Shown: positions 40,515-49,179 of the stretch, one piece after another
Layout of the letters: each line of letters begins with the position of its first letter
How positions within the stretch are numbered: the stretch's first letter is position 1
DNA from: Kutzneria sp. CA-103260
GTDB taxonomy: Bacteria; Actinomycetota; Actinomycetes; Mycobacteriales; Pseudonocardiaceae
DNA: 64,000 nucleotides
Assembly: GCF_018263855.1 (NCBI RefSeq)
Contig: NZ_CP073318.1
Span: forward strand, 3,410,001 to 3,474,000
Reading direction: 5' to 3'
Position numbers and translations under genes: made by a program
Notes under the pieces: generated by a model
The model's input: only the letters and a program-made list of their open reading frames with translations
The model's database searches: none
What the model was told of the DNA's origin: nothing

Positions 40515-41705
40515 CTAGGGCAGTGGGTCCTGGCCGACGAGCGAGTGCCCTCGGCTGGCCGACTCGCGCACGGCGTCGAAGCCGTAGTCGGTCATCTCCT
40601 CTTCGTACGCGCGCAGGACAACGTCGAGGGATCGGCCACCGGCGGCCTGGACGAGTTGGGCGCGCAGCAGGCAGGCATCGCGCAGCGCGGTGTTCGCGCC
40701 GACGCCGATGGCGGGGCTCATCACGTGGATGGCGTCGCCGAGCAGGGTGACCGCAGTGGGCCGGCCCGCGGCGGTGGGCACGCTGGTCCGCACCGTGACC
40801 GGGAAGATCGTGACGGGATCCTGGGCCGACACGATCTCGACCAACGCCGGGTCCCAGCCCGCCACCTGACTCAGGGTCAGCGCCCGCAGTCGCGGGCCGT
40901 CCATGGCGAACAGCTCCTCGTCGGAGCAGGGGAACAGTTCGCGTCGGGCGCCGAAGACGCACACGAGGTAGTCGCTGTCCTCGCTGAGCTCGATCTCCGG
41001 AGCGATCCGCGCCGCCGCCTGGCGCATCGGCTCGCGGTACCGCACCGGGGCGAGACCGAGGAAGCGCCGCTGCGGGCCGACCACCGTGGTCCACAGGCCC
41101 AGCAGCTCGGGCGGGGCCTGGTGGACGGCGAAGGGAACCTTGCCGTAGAGCAGCCGGAGTCCGGCGTCGACGACCTGCGCCTGCGGCAGGTACTGCTTGC
41201 GGACAGCCGAGTTGACGCCGTCAGCGCCGATCAGGACGTCACCCGTGGCACTGGCGCCGTCGGCGAAGTGCGCGGTGACAGTTCCCGACGGGTTGACGTC
41301 GTAGCGCGTGAGCCTGGCACCGTAGTGCACCGCCTTGTCCAGGCCCGACAACAGGATCTGCCGCAGCGTCAGACGGTTGACCGCGAGATGCCCGCCGCCG
41401 GGCAGATCCGGCACGAGCGGGAGTTCCTGGGCGTGCACCAGGTCCAGCCGGTGGTCGTAGGTGGCCATGCGCGCCCCCGGGGTGGCGGAGGTCGCCGCGA
41501 ACAGCTCGAAGGCCGGCGGCGTCAGCAGTTCCCGGAGCGCGGTGATGCCGTCCGGGTTGATGCGGATGCGATAGCCCTGGTTGCGAAAGGCCGCAGCGGG
41601 ATCCTTCTCGTACACGGAGACGGTGATTCCCGCCTGACGAAGCCCCTGGGCGAGGGCCAGGCCACCCAGGCCGCCCCCGGCGATGATGACGTGCATGTCC
41701 GACAC
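40515..41705 (-). CDS. FAD-dependent aromatic-type monooxygenase
   Basis: A 396-residue group A flavoprotein monooxygenase. The FAD-binding GGGLGGLALAQGLRQAGI is at the N-terminus. VLIGADGVNSAVRKQYLPQ is the DG motif, and VTLLGDAIHVMSPAIGVGAN is the GD motif contacting the ribityl chain. It hydroxylates or epoxidises an unidentified substrate with NAD(P)H. A GTG at 41705 with AAGGGA 7 bases upstream is chosen; MHVII 9 bases later is the alternative. No pathway partner is adjacent. The segment upstream (41789-41827) holds inverse TCCGGAC/GTCCGGA sequences that may be regulatory. Confidence 0.9.
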   Translation of the reverse strand: MSDMHVIIAGGGLGGLALAQGLRQAGITVSVYEKDPAAAFRNQGYRIRINPDGITALRELLTPPAFELFAATSATPGARMATYDHRLDLVHAQELPLVPDLPGGGHLAVNRLTLRQILLSGLDKAVHYGARLTRYDVNPSGTVTAHFADGASATGDVLIGADGVNSAVRKQYLPQAQVVDAGLRLLYGKVPFAVHQAPPELLGLWTTVVGPQRRFLGLAPVRYREPMRQAAARIAPEIELSEDSDYLVCVFGARRELFPCSDEELFAMDGPRLRALTLSQVAGWDPALVEIVSAQDPVTIFPVTVRTSVPTAAGRPTAVTLLGDAIHVMSPAIGVGANTALRDACLLRAQLVQAAGGRSLDVVLRAYEEEMTDYGFDAVRESASRGHSLVGQDPLP

Positions 41706-41910
41706 GTTCGGTCCCTTCTCGACAACAAACGAAAAGGGACGCACCGGGTGTGCCTCGACGGGCACTGTACGAGCGGCATGACCGCCATCCGGACTACCTA
41801 CCGGACAGTGACTTTCGTACGTCCGGAAACCACGCTAGCACAGCGGGACCGGCGCCGAGAGCACCATGGCGTGATGGGCCCCGCCGCGCGACGGAGCCCA
41901 TCACAGGACC

Positions 41911-42852
41911 TCAGCCGATGCCGTTGAAGATCTTCGAGTAGGCGTAGCCGACCTTCTTGTCGTAGGAGTGGACCTCCCAGAAGGAGAGCTCGCTGACGCC
42001 GTTGGACTTGGCGAACGACAGCAGGGTCTTGGCGTTGGCCTGGGTGAAGTTCTCGTTGTCGTCGTTCTTGCCGGCGATGGGGGTCAGGCCGATCATGGCC
42101 CACGCCTGCGCGGAGGACGCGCCGTAGAGGCTGGCCAGTTGCTTGGCGGTGCCCTTGGCCGCCGACTCGGCGTCGTTGAGGGCGTTCTCGCCGTCGCCGA
42201 AGTCCATGGTCATGATGTTGACGGTGCTGACCTTCACCCCCTGGGCCTTGGCGTCCTTGAGCAGGTTGAGGGCATTGCTCGGCAGGCCGCCCGGGTCGAC
42301 CGGCAGCGTGAAGTCGACCTGCACGGACGGGTCGGCCTTCTGCAGCGCGGCGAGCGCCTGGTCGCGGCGGGTGATGGAGGCCTTGTTGTCCAGCGGCCCG
42401 CCTTCGATGTCGAAGTCGAGCCGGTGCACGTTGTTGGTCTTGACGACGTTGGCGTAGGCGGCCTGCAGGCTGGACGTGCTGGTGCAGGTGAGGGCCAGCT
42501 CACCACCCTCGGCGCCGCCGAAGGAGATGATCACGTCGCCGCCGGCCGACTGCAGCGAGCTGATCTGGGACTTGAACGCCCCGACGGCCGAGCCGCCCGC
42601 CTCCCACTGCGGCGTGCAGCCGCTCTTGGGAATGAGGAACGCCAGCGTGTAGTGGCTGACGCCGGAGGCGCTCTTGTCGGCGGCCATGTCACCTGCGGTG
42701 CTGCTGGACAGCTCCAGGTAGGGCGCGGCGAACTTGGCGGGGAAGGACTTGGGCGTCGCGGCGGTGGCTCCGGTCGCGCCGGCGGCGAGCGCGGCCGCGG
42801 GCAGCAGGGCCGCGGCGGCGACGGTGAGGGCACGGCGAACTGCGCTAACCAT
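41911..42852 (-). CDS. Secreted GH18 chitinase, single-domain
   Basis: A 313-residue exported protein. Residues 1-32 are a signal peptide (AAAALLPAAALAAGATGATA). The GH18 barrel carries SLQSAGGDVIISFGGAEGGE, the active-site strand VHRLDFDIEGG and VSTVNIMTMDFGDG. As in the larger chitinase at 22738, the first Asp of DxxDxDxE is not conserved but the last Asp and catalytic Glu are. No binding domain is attached. Its promoter has a different palindrome (42914-42932) and no DasR site, so the two chitinases are probably under different control. Confidence 0.92.
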   Translation of the reverse strand: MVSAVRRALTVAAAALLPAAALAAGATGATAATPKSFPAKFAAPYLELSSSTAGDMAADKSASGVSHYTLAFLIPKSGCTPQWEAGGSAVGAFKSQISSLQSAGGDVIISFGGAEGGELALTCTSTSSLQAAYANVVKTNNVHRLDFDIEGGPLDNKASITRRDQALAALQKADPSVQVDFTLPVDPGGLPSNALNLLKDAKAQGVKVSTVNIMTMDFGDGENALNDAESAAKGTAKQLASLYGASSAQAWAMIGLTPIAGKNDDNENFTQANAKTLLSFAKSNGVSELSFWEVHSYDKKVGYAYSKIFNGIG

Positions 42853-42913
42853 GGGGCAGGGTTCCTTCCTAGCAGGGACGAGGAAGGCGGCGGTAGAGCA
42901 TCCGCCCGGAATG

Positions 42914-42932
42914 GTTAGGAAACCTTCCTGAC
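42914..42932. promoter_or_regulatory. Palindrome upstream of the single-domain chitinase
   Basis: GTTAGGAAACCTTCCTGAC is a 19-base imperfect palindrome (7 of 9 pairs) lying 62 bases upstream of the chitinase start. Elements of the form TTAGGAAANNTTCCTAA are frequent before secreted glycosidase genes in actinomycetes; the binding factor is not known to me. Confidence 0.5.
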
Positions 42933-43097
42933 GGATTGGGAGGACGTTAGAACCCCGGCCGAAGGCCGTCAAGATGGCCGCCGGGTTGATGGCTTTTGCC
43001 CTTTTCGACGGGATGGTCGGCACAACACGGCTACCCGGACGATCCCTATCGCCGGTTCGGGTGAACGGCGACATGATCGTCTCAGTAGGGTGGAGGT

Positions 43098-43799
43098 ATG
43101 ACAGGCGACGAAGCGGCAGGCTCCGAGGCCCGCAGACCCAACCACTTCGACGTGGTCATCCGGGGCTACAACACGCGCCAGGTCAACGAGCGTGTGACCC
43201 GCCTTGAGTTCGACCTGCGCACGGCCACCCGCGAACGGGACCTGGCCCGCGCCGGCAACGCCGAGCTGGCCAAGCGACTCGGCGCGGCCGAGGAGGAGCT
43301 GACCGCGCTGCGCGAGCGCGTCCGCCAGCTGGCCGACGAGCCGCTCACCGGCGAGAACGTCAACGAGCGCGTGCGCATCATCATGGACCTGGCCGCGGAG
43401 GAGATCCGCGAGCAGAGAGGGGCGGCCGAGCGGGAGCTGGCCGAGCAGCGCGCGGACCTCCAACAGCGGCGGATCGCGTTGGAGCGCAAGTACAACGAGC
43501 ACAACGACGCCCTCGACCGCGAGTACGACGAGCTCAAGGCCAAGCTGGCCCGCGAGCACGAGCAGCTGATGGCTCGGGCCCGCGCGGAGGCGGCCAAGGT
43601 GACGCGCTTCGCCGAGGAGCGAGCGGCCCTCACCGTTCGTGAGGCCGACGAGCACGCCCGGCAGCAGACCTCGGCCGCGGACGAGCACACGGCGCGGATG
43701 CAGGCCCTGCACAACGAGTTCCGGGACCGCCTGGTCGCCGCCCGCAGCACCGCGCACGAGGCCGTGGCGGAGCTGGAGCGGATGGCGGCCGAGGAGTAG
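43098..43799 (+). CDS. DivIVA-like coiled-coil protein
   Basis: A 233-residue protein. The N-terminal HFDVVIRGYNTRQVNERVTR is the DivIVA membrane-targeting motif (GYNTRQV). An almost continuous coiled coil rich in Arg, Glu and Ala follows to about residue 225. Such proteins polymerise at the membrane and organise polar growth or cell-wall machinery. It is shorter than main DivIVA/Wag31, so it may be an accessory cytoskeletal protein. Single gene with ATG at 43098. Confidence 0.85.
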   Translation: MTGDEAAGSEARRPNHFDVVIRGYNTRQVNERVTRLEFDLRTATRERDLARAGNAELAKRLGAAEEELTALRERVRQLADEPLTGENVNERVRIIMDLAAEEIREQRGAAERELAEQRADLQQRRIALERKYNEHNDALDREYDELKAKLAREHEQLMARARAEAAKVTRFAEERAALTVREADEHARQQTSAADEHTARMQALHNEFRDRLVAARSTAHEAVAELERMAAEE

Positions 43800-43805
43800 G
43801 CCCGG

Positions 43806-44558
43806 TCAGAACGTGGAGTGCGTGAACCACTTGGCCAGCAGCGCGGCGTCGCCGCTGGTCCGCACCCGGGGGTCGTCGACGCCGACGCGGCCGTAGACGA
43901 GCAGCAGCAAGGCTTCCGGCGTCGTCATCACGGCGGCGTCGGGCGTCCCGGACGGCACCAGGCCGAACGACTCAGGGTCGAGCCGGACAGTCCACTCGGC
44001 GCCGGGCGTCGCGAATCGGACCGTCTCACCGCCGCCGCGCAGAGCGCTGAGGTGCGGGGCGAACGACTCCGCGGACGGCAGGTTGACCAGGAACTCCTCG
44101 ACACCGTCGGCTGCCAGGATCGGATCGATCTCCGTGAGCGAACCGGCCGCCAGCTCGGCGTCGTGGCGGTGCACCAGCAGCTCCATCAGCATCCGCCGCG
44201 CCCAGAACGCCACTCGGCTGCCCGGTCCCCAGGTGTACATCGCCGCGTCCGGGTCGGCGGCGCGCAGCACCCTGTCGACCTCGACGGCCCGCGACGCGCA
44301 CCACTCCGGGTAGCCGGCGATATCCGCGGGCACGCCGTAGGCGACTTCGCGTGGTGACAACCGTGTCGGCGACCGGCGGTCGATCATGGCCGCGAACCAC
44401 TGCTGGAGCACGCCGACGTGTCGCACCAGGTCGGCCAGCGTCCAGTCCGGGCAGCTCGGCACCTTCGCCGTCAGGTCATGCGCGGCGGCGATCGAGGCGA
44501 TGCGCGCGGCCTCGTCGGTGATCGCGTCGCAGTAGGTCGTGTACGGCAACTCGGTCAT
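43806..44558 (-). CDS. Mycothiol-dependent maleylpyruvate isomerase-family protein
   Basis: A 250-residue protein with an N-terminal DinB-like domain (CPDWTLADLVRHVGVLQQWF and RMLMELLVHRHDAELA supply the metal histidines). A C-terminal MDMPI-type domain follows (TPGAEWTVRLDPESFGLVPS, TTPEALLLLVYGR). In characterised members mycothiol is cofactor for cis-trans isomerisation; the substrate here is unknown. GGGGAG precedes the ATG at 44558, which overlaps the amidohydrolase stop by 4 bases. It is the last gene of a four-gene operon that starts with a TetR regulator. Confidence 0.88.
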   Translation of the reverse strand: MTELPYTTYCDAITDEAARIASIAAAHDLTAKVPSCPDWTLADLVRHVGVLQQWFAAMIDRRSPTRLSPREVAYGVPADIAGYPEWCASRAVEVDRVLRAADPDAAMYTWGPGSRVAFWARRMLMELLVHRHDAELAAGSLTEIDPILAADGVEEFLVNLPSAESFAPHLSALRGGGETVRFATPGAEWTVRLDPESFGLVPSGTPDAAVMTTPEALLLLVYGRVGVDDPRVRTSGDAALLAKWFTHSTF

Positions 44559-45964
44559 TGTTCTCCCCCATGGGTGATGCGGCCGCCCAGCATCGTCAGC
44601 ACCACCGGCATGTCGCGCAACTCGTTTTTCGCCGGATCCCGTTCCGCGACAAGGAGATCGGCCACGTCTCCGACCTCGACGGCGGTGCGTCCACCGCACG
44701 CCGCAGCCAGCGCGACGTCCAGGGCAATGCGCTGCTCCGGGTGCCACGCCGGCCGGTCGTCGTCGGTGCGGGTGACCGCGCTGGCGATACCGTCCCACGG
44801 ATCCAGCGGCGCGACCGGGGCGTCCGAGCCGATCTCCAGCGTCGCCCCGGCGGCCAGCAGCGAGGCGTACGGAAAGGCCCGCGCGGTACGGCCGGCCCAG
44901 TGCCGGTCCGCCACGTCACGATCGTCCGGCGCGTGCGCGGGCTGCACGGAGGCGAGCACGCCCAGCTGTGCGAACCGGGGCAGGTCCGCCTCCGACACCA
45001 ACTGGGCGTGCTCGATGCGGCCCGGGCAGCCGACGGTCTCGAAGGCGTCCAGGGCGATCTGGTTGGCCCGGTCGCCGATCGCGTGCACCGCCGGCACGAT
45101 CCCGTGCGCCCAGGCGCGACGCATCAACGTGACCAATTCCTCTTGCGGCACAACGGCCACGCCGTGCCCGTCGCCCTCGTACGGGTCGTGGCAGAGGGCG
45201 GTCCGCGTGTTCAACGAGCCGTCGGAGAACAGCTTCAGCGGCCCGACGGACAGCAACCCGTCCGTTCCCGGCACCACGTCGCCGGTCCGGTGCCCTCGAT
45301 CGATCGCCACGTCCAGCAGGTGCTTGGCGATCACGCACGTCACCCGAACCGACGGCGTCCCGAGGCCCAGCCGGCGAGTCCAGTCGGCCACCGTGTCGGT
45401 CAGCTCGTAGTCACGAATCCCGGTGACGCCACGGGCCGCCGCCGCTTCGGCGGCCTCCAACACCCACACGTCCGGGTCGCCGGCCGGCAGTTTCGCCGTG
45501 ACGGCCATGCATTCCGCTTCGACCAGCACGCCGGTCGGGTGATCAACGCCGAGCTCCTTCAGCGCCGCCGGGCTCAGCCAGAGCGTGTGCAGATCAGCGC
45601 TGAACAGGGCCGCCTTGCGGCCCGGCATCGCCTGCTCCAGCAGGTCCTTGTGCGGCACGTCGGGCCACAGCCCGTCCACGAAGTTCGCGCCGAACACCCA
45701 GTCCTCGGCGCTGCCCCGCACCAGTTCCACCGCCGCAGCCGCGGACTTGGCCTCCCCCAACGAAATCCGCCGCCGATTCGAGGCCCACTGCTGCATGTGC
45801 ACGTGCGCGTCGACCAGTCCCGGCAGCAGATGCCCACCGTGGCCATCGATCGCCTCACCCGTCAGCACGCCGGGCTCGGCGAAGGCCTCGACCACTCCCC
45901 CGTGCACCTGCACGTCGACCAGCCGACCGCGCCGATGAACGTTGCGCAGCACCAGATCCGTCAT
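44555..45964 (-). CDS. YtcJ-type amidohydrolase
   Basis: A 469-residue metal-dependent hydrolase of the amidohydrolase superfamily. HVHMQQ near residue 54 is the first metal pair. The barrel runs through VGPLKLFSDGSLNTRTALCH, VPAVHAIGDRANQIALDAFE and RIEHAQLV, and a late Asp is in IGSDAPVAPLDPW. The C-terminal composite strand VADLLVAERDPAKNELRDMP is standard. Substrates in this branch are amides, ureas or cyclic imides. It is third in the TetR-hydrolase-amidohydrolase-isomerase operon, with 4-base overlaps on both sides. Confidence 0.9.
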   Translation of the reverse strand: MTDLVLRNVHRRGRLVDVQVHGGVVEAFAEPGVLTGEAIDGHGGHLLPGLVDAHVHMQQWASNRRRISLGEAKSAAAAVELVRGSAEDWVFGANFVDGLWPDVPHKDLLEQAMPGRKAALFSADLHTLWLSPAALKELGVDHPTGVLVEAECMAVTAKLPAGDPDVWVLEAAEAAAARGVTGIRDYELTDTVADWTRRLGLGTPSVRVTCVIAKHLLDVAIDRGHRTGDVVPGTDGLLSVGPLKLFSDGSLNTRTALCHDPYEGDGHGVAVVPQEELVTLMRRAWAHGIVPAVHAIGDRANQIALDAFETVGCPGRIEHAQLVSEADLPRFAQLGVLASVQPAHAPDDRDVADRHWAGRTARAFPYASLLAAGATLEIGSDAPVAPLDPWDGIASAVTRTDDDRPAWHPEQRIALDVALAAACGGRTAVEVGDVADLLVAERDPAKNELRDMPVVLTMLGGRITHGGEQ

Positions 45965-46761
45965 ACCGACAGCCGCTCGCGCAGGAACGCCACGACCCGC
46001 TCGCGGGCGGCCAGAGCCTGGTGCCCCGGCCGCTCACGGACCTCGGCGGTCAGCACCGAATGGGCCCCCTTGCCGAAGCCACCGGGGTTGCCCGGCTTCG
46101 AGTCCAGCTCGATCACCTCGAACGCGTCGCCGAGCCGCTGGCGCAGCGTGGCGAACCGCTCACGCGGCGACGTGCTGTCCTCACTGAATCGCAGGCCCAG
46201 CACACACAAACCGTCCTCGGTTCGCTTGATCACGGTCTGCAACTCGGCCTCGGACAAGCCGGGGTCGGCCTTGCGGGCCGCACCCAGCGGCAACGGCACC
46301 GACGGCTGGCTCACCACCGGCGCGAGCACCACGTCCTCGACCGCCGTGGCCAGCGCGAAGCCGCCGGTGAAGCACATGCCGATCACGCCGACGCCCTTGC
46401 CCGGGGTGCGGCCGGCCAGGTCGCGGGCCAACGCCCGCAGGTACTGGGTGATCGGCCGCTGCGCGTTCACCGTGAAGGCCCGGAACTCGGCGCTCACGCA
46501 CAGCCGGGCGATCACGCCGAGCGTGTAGCCGACGCCCATCGGCTTGCCCGGCGTGCCGAACGGGGACGGCACCACCACGGTGAAACCCTGCTCGACCAGG
46601 TGATCGGCCAGGCCCAGCACCTCCGGCGTGATACCCGGGACCTCGGGCACCAGCACCACGCCCGGGCCCTCGCCCTTCTCGTAGCAGTCGTAGGTCAGGC
46701 CGGCCCCGGTGAAGGGCGCCTGGCGCCAGCCGGCGAGGTCGGAGGCGGGCGCTTCGCTCAC
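45961..46761 (-). CDS. Dienelactone-hydrolase-family protein
   Basis: A 266-residue alpha/beta-hydrolase of the dienelactone hydrolase type: VVLVPEVPGITPEVLGLADH, FTVVVPSPFGTPG and the nucleophile elbow GVIGMCFTGGFALATA, with Cys as nucleophile as is usual in this family. A C-terminal His lies in GKGAHSVLT. The GTG at 46761 overlaps the TetR stop by 4 bases. It lies in an operon with an amidohydrolase and a mycothiol-type isomerase, consistent with stepwise opening of an aromatic- or lactone-derived compound; that pathway is an inference. Confidence 0.9.
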   Translation of the reverse strand: MSEAPASDLAGWRQAPFTGAGLTYDCYEKGEGPGVVLVPEVPGITPEVLGLADHLVEQGFTVVVPSPFGTPGKPMGVGYTLGVIARLCVSAEFRAFTVNAQRPITQYLRALARDLAGRTPGKGVGVIGMCFTGGFALATAVEDVVLAPVVSQPSVPLPLGAARKADPGLSEAELQTVIKRTEDGLCVLGLRFSEDSTSPRERFATLRQRLGDAFEVIELDSKPGNPGGFGKGAHSVLTAEVRERPGHQALAARERVVAFLRERLSV

Positions 46762-47393
46762 TGCTGCACCTCGCCAGCGCCCGGTGTCCGCATTCGCGGA
46801 CGCTCTCCGTTGAATGATTCGCTCGCAAGCTCGCTCATGCCTGCCGGGTCCTCTCCCGCGACGACGCCGCGCACGGCGGCCTCGATCGCCGCGCGAACGA
46901 TCTTGGGGTCGGGGCCATCGTAGGTCGACACCGTCGCCGGATTGCCGGACCCCCACGCCGCCGCGGTGGCGATCACGAGCGTCAGCACCACATCGGGCGG
47001 ATACCGGGTGCTCTCGCCGATCGCCGCCACCTTGGCCCGATTGGACTCGGCGATCGCGGCGAACGCCTCGTCGTAGTCGCCCTGCTCCAGCCGGAACCAG
47101 GCGGCCAGCCGCAGCAGCCGCGGGTTGGCGCGGAAGAAGTCGTAGAGCCGGCCCGCGTAGCCGGGCAGGTCCGCGGGCGTGAACGGCACCTCGTCCAGCA
47201 GCCGCACCACGTGCGCCTCGAACACCGCCCGGAACAGGGATTCCTTGTTCGTGTAGTAGACGTAGATCAGGTTCTTGTTGGCCTGCGCCGCCACGGCGAT
47301 CCGGTCCACCCGGGCGCCGGCGATGCCGTAGCGCGAGAACTCGTCGGTCGCCGCCGCCAGCAGGCGGGCCTTGGTCGCGTCGGCGCGGGACAT
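46758..47393 (-). CDS. TetR-family regulator heading a catabolic operon
   Basis: A 211-residue TetR protein: LAAATDEFSRYGIAGARVDR and IAVAAQANKNLIYVYYTNKE form the HTH. The C-terminal domain matches the TetR group with FRLEQGDYDEAFAAIAESNR. It is the first gene of the four-gene operon ending at 43806 and shares a 4-base overlap with the hydrolase, so it probably represses its own operon and is induced by a pathway intermediate. Confidence 0.9.
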   Translation of the reverse strand: MSRADATKARLLAAATDEFSRYGIAGARVDRIAVAAQANKNLIYVYYTNKESLFRAVFEAHVVRLLDEVPFTPADLPGYAGRLYDFFRANPRLLRLAAWFRLEQGDYDEAFAAIAESNRAKVAAIGESTRYPPDVVLTLVIATAAAWGSGNPATVSTYDGPDPKIVRAAIEAAVRGVVAGEDPAGMSELASESFNGERPRMRTPGAGEVQQ

Positions 47394-47412
47394 GCCTCGA
47401 CCGTAGCAGCGA

Positions 47413-48135
47413 CTACAGGTCGATGACCTCGAACGAGACGCCGTAGCGCACGCCCAGCCCGACGCCGACCTGGCCGGCGAACGTCTCCAGGAACTCGCGG
47501 GGCTCGCTCATCGGGTTGTCGACCAGCCCCCGCAGGTACTCGGCGTGCGCCGCCAGCGAGGCGACCCCGAGTTCGAACGTGTCGGTCACGTCGACGGCGT
47601 GCCGCGCCCGGTTGCTGCCGCAGACCAGCATCCGCTTGGCCCGCCACGGTTCCAGCCCCAGATCCCGGAAGATCCACCGGTTGGCGGCGTCGCGGGCGCC
47701 GTCCATCAGGGCCCGGCCGACGGCGATGTGGTCGGCCTGGTTGGGCTGGCCGCTGTCCCAGAACTCCTGGAAACCGCCCGTCAGCACCACATCCGGCCGG
47801 TGCCGGCGGACCGCCTCGGCCACCGCTCGCCGCAGCGGCAGGCCGTACTCCACGACACCGTCCTGGAAACCGTAGAACTCCACCGTCTCCACACCGACAA
47901 CCGCCGCGCCGGCCCGCTCCTCGGCCTCCCGCAACGGGCCGCACTGCTCCGGCTCGATGCCGTCGATGCCGGCCTCGCCGCTGGTGGCCAGGCCGTAGAC
48001 GACGCGCTTGCCCTGCGCGGTCCAGCGGGCGATCGCCGCCGCGGCCCCGTACTCCAGGTCGTCGGGATGGGCGACGAACGCCAGCACGCTGTCGAAGGAC
48101 TCGTCGACGGGCTGCAACGGCTCCGGGCTGGTCAC
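47413..48135 (-). CDS. PIG-L/LmbE-family deacetylase
   Basis: A 240-residue zinc-dependent N-acetylglucosaminyl deacetylase-type protein. The metal motif AHPDDLEYG is at residues about 22-30, SGEAGIDGIEPEQCG follows, and the third ligand lies in NQADHIAVGRAL. Family members include MshB and Mca of mycothiol metabolism and sugar deacetylases. It follows the LacI regulator after 18 bases in the same direction, so it may belong to the sugar operon, but its sequence does not single out MshB. Confidence 0.88.
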   Translation of the reverse strand: MTSPEPLQPVDESFDSVLAFVAHPDDLEYGAAAAIARWTAQGKRVVYGLATSGEAGIDGIEPEQCGPLREAEERAGAAVVGVETVEFYGFQDGVVEYGLPLRRAVAEAVRRHRPDVVLTGGFQEFWDSGQPNQADHIAVGRALMDGARDAANRWIFRDLGLEPWRAKRMLVCGSNRARHAVDVTDTFELGVASLAAHAEYLRGLVDNPMSEPREFLETFAGQVGVGLGVRYGVSFEVIDL

Positions 48136-48153
48136 GCCAGCACGCTACCGCGC

Positions 48154-49170
48154 TCAGGCCGTCTCCCGTCGGATCAACTCCGTGGGCAGCAGCACCGACG
48201 GCGGCAGGTCCGCATCGCCCTCGAACTGCGCCAGCAGCCGCCAGGTCATCGTCCGCCCCAGTTCCTCTATCGGCTGCCGGACCGTGGTCAGCGGCGGCAC
48301 CGAGGTGGCGGCCAGGCCCGAGTCGTCGAAGCCGATCACCGCGATGTCCTCCGGCACACGGATGCCCCGGCCCCGCAGCACGTGCAGCGCGCCGATGGCC
48401 ATCAGGTCCGACGCCACGAACACCGCGTCCAGGTCCGGGTGCTCGGTCAGCAGCTGCTCCATCGCCGCCGTGCCGCCCTCCAGGCTGAAGTCGGCGTGCG
48501 CGATGGCATCGATGGGGCGGCCGGCCATCGACAGCGTCCGCCGCCAGCCGCTGAGCCGGTCGATGCCCACGGCCATGTCCCGCGGCCCGGCGATGGTGCC
48601 GATGTGCCGGCGGCCCAGGTCGATCAGGTGCTGCGCGGCCTGCCCGGCCCCATTGAAGTTGTCGGCGTCCACATAGGGCACGTCGACCTTGGCCAGCGGC
48701 CGCCCGCACAGCACCACCGGCAGGCCGGAGGCGACCAGCTGGGCCGGCAGCGAGTCCTCACCGTGCAGGCTGACCACCAGCGCGCCGTCCACGTGCCCGG
48801 AGGTCAGGTAGTTGGCCATCGTGCCGTGGTCCTGCTCGTCCTGGGACATCAGCAGCACCAGCTGCAGGCCGCTGCCGGCCAGGCCGGCGTGCACGCCGCG
48901 CAGCACGCGGGCGAAGAACGGGTCGCCGAGCACCCGGTCGCCGTGCTCGGACACGACCAGCGCGATGGAGTTGGTCCGCTTCATCGCCAGCGACCTGGCC
49001 AGCATGTTCGGGCTGTAGCCGAGGCTGGTCACGGCCTGCGCGACCGCCTCCTTCGCCTTCGCGCTGACGTAGGTCCGGCCGTTGATCACCCGCGATGCGG
49101 TGGACCGGGACACCCCGGCCACCCGGGCCACCTCGTCGAGGGTCGGGACCTCCCGGCCGTCTTCGGCCAC
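48154..49170 (-). CDS. LacI-family repressor, CebR-like
   Basis: A 338-residue LacI/GalR protein: HTH TLDEVARVAGVSRSTASRVI at residues 10-29, the hinge SLAMKRTNSIALVVSEHG, then a periplasmic-binding-like effector domain (DAVFVASDLMAIGALHVLRG, EDIAVIGFDDSGLA). It lies 9 bases after the GH1 gene at the end of the sugar operon. The two operator sites at 53593 and 53681 have the TGGAAGCGCTTCCA form, close to the CebR site TGGGAGCGCTCCCA of Streptomyces, whose inducer is cellobiose. The effector here is inferred. Confidence 0.88.
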   Translation of the reverse strand: MAEDGREVPTLDEVARVAGVSRSTASRVINGRTYVSAKAKEAVAQAVTSLGYSPNMLARSLAMKRTNSIALVVSEHGDRVLGDPFFARVLRGVHAGLAGSGLQLVLLMSQDEQDHGTMANYLTSGHVDGALVVSLHGEDSLPAQLVASGLPVVLCGRPLAKVDVPYVDADNFNGAGQAAQHLIDLGRRHIGTIAGPRDMAVGIDRLSGWRRTLSMAGRPIDAIAHADFSLEGGTAAMEQLLTEHPDLDAVFVASDLMAIGALHVLRGRGIRVPEDIAVIGFDDSGLAATSVPPLTTVRQPIEELGRTMTWRLLAQFEGDADLPPSVLLPTELIRRETA

Positions 49171-49179
49171 GCTCTACCC

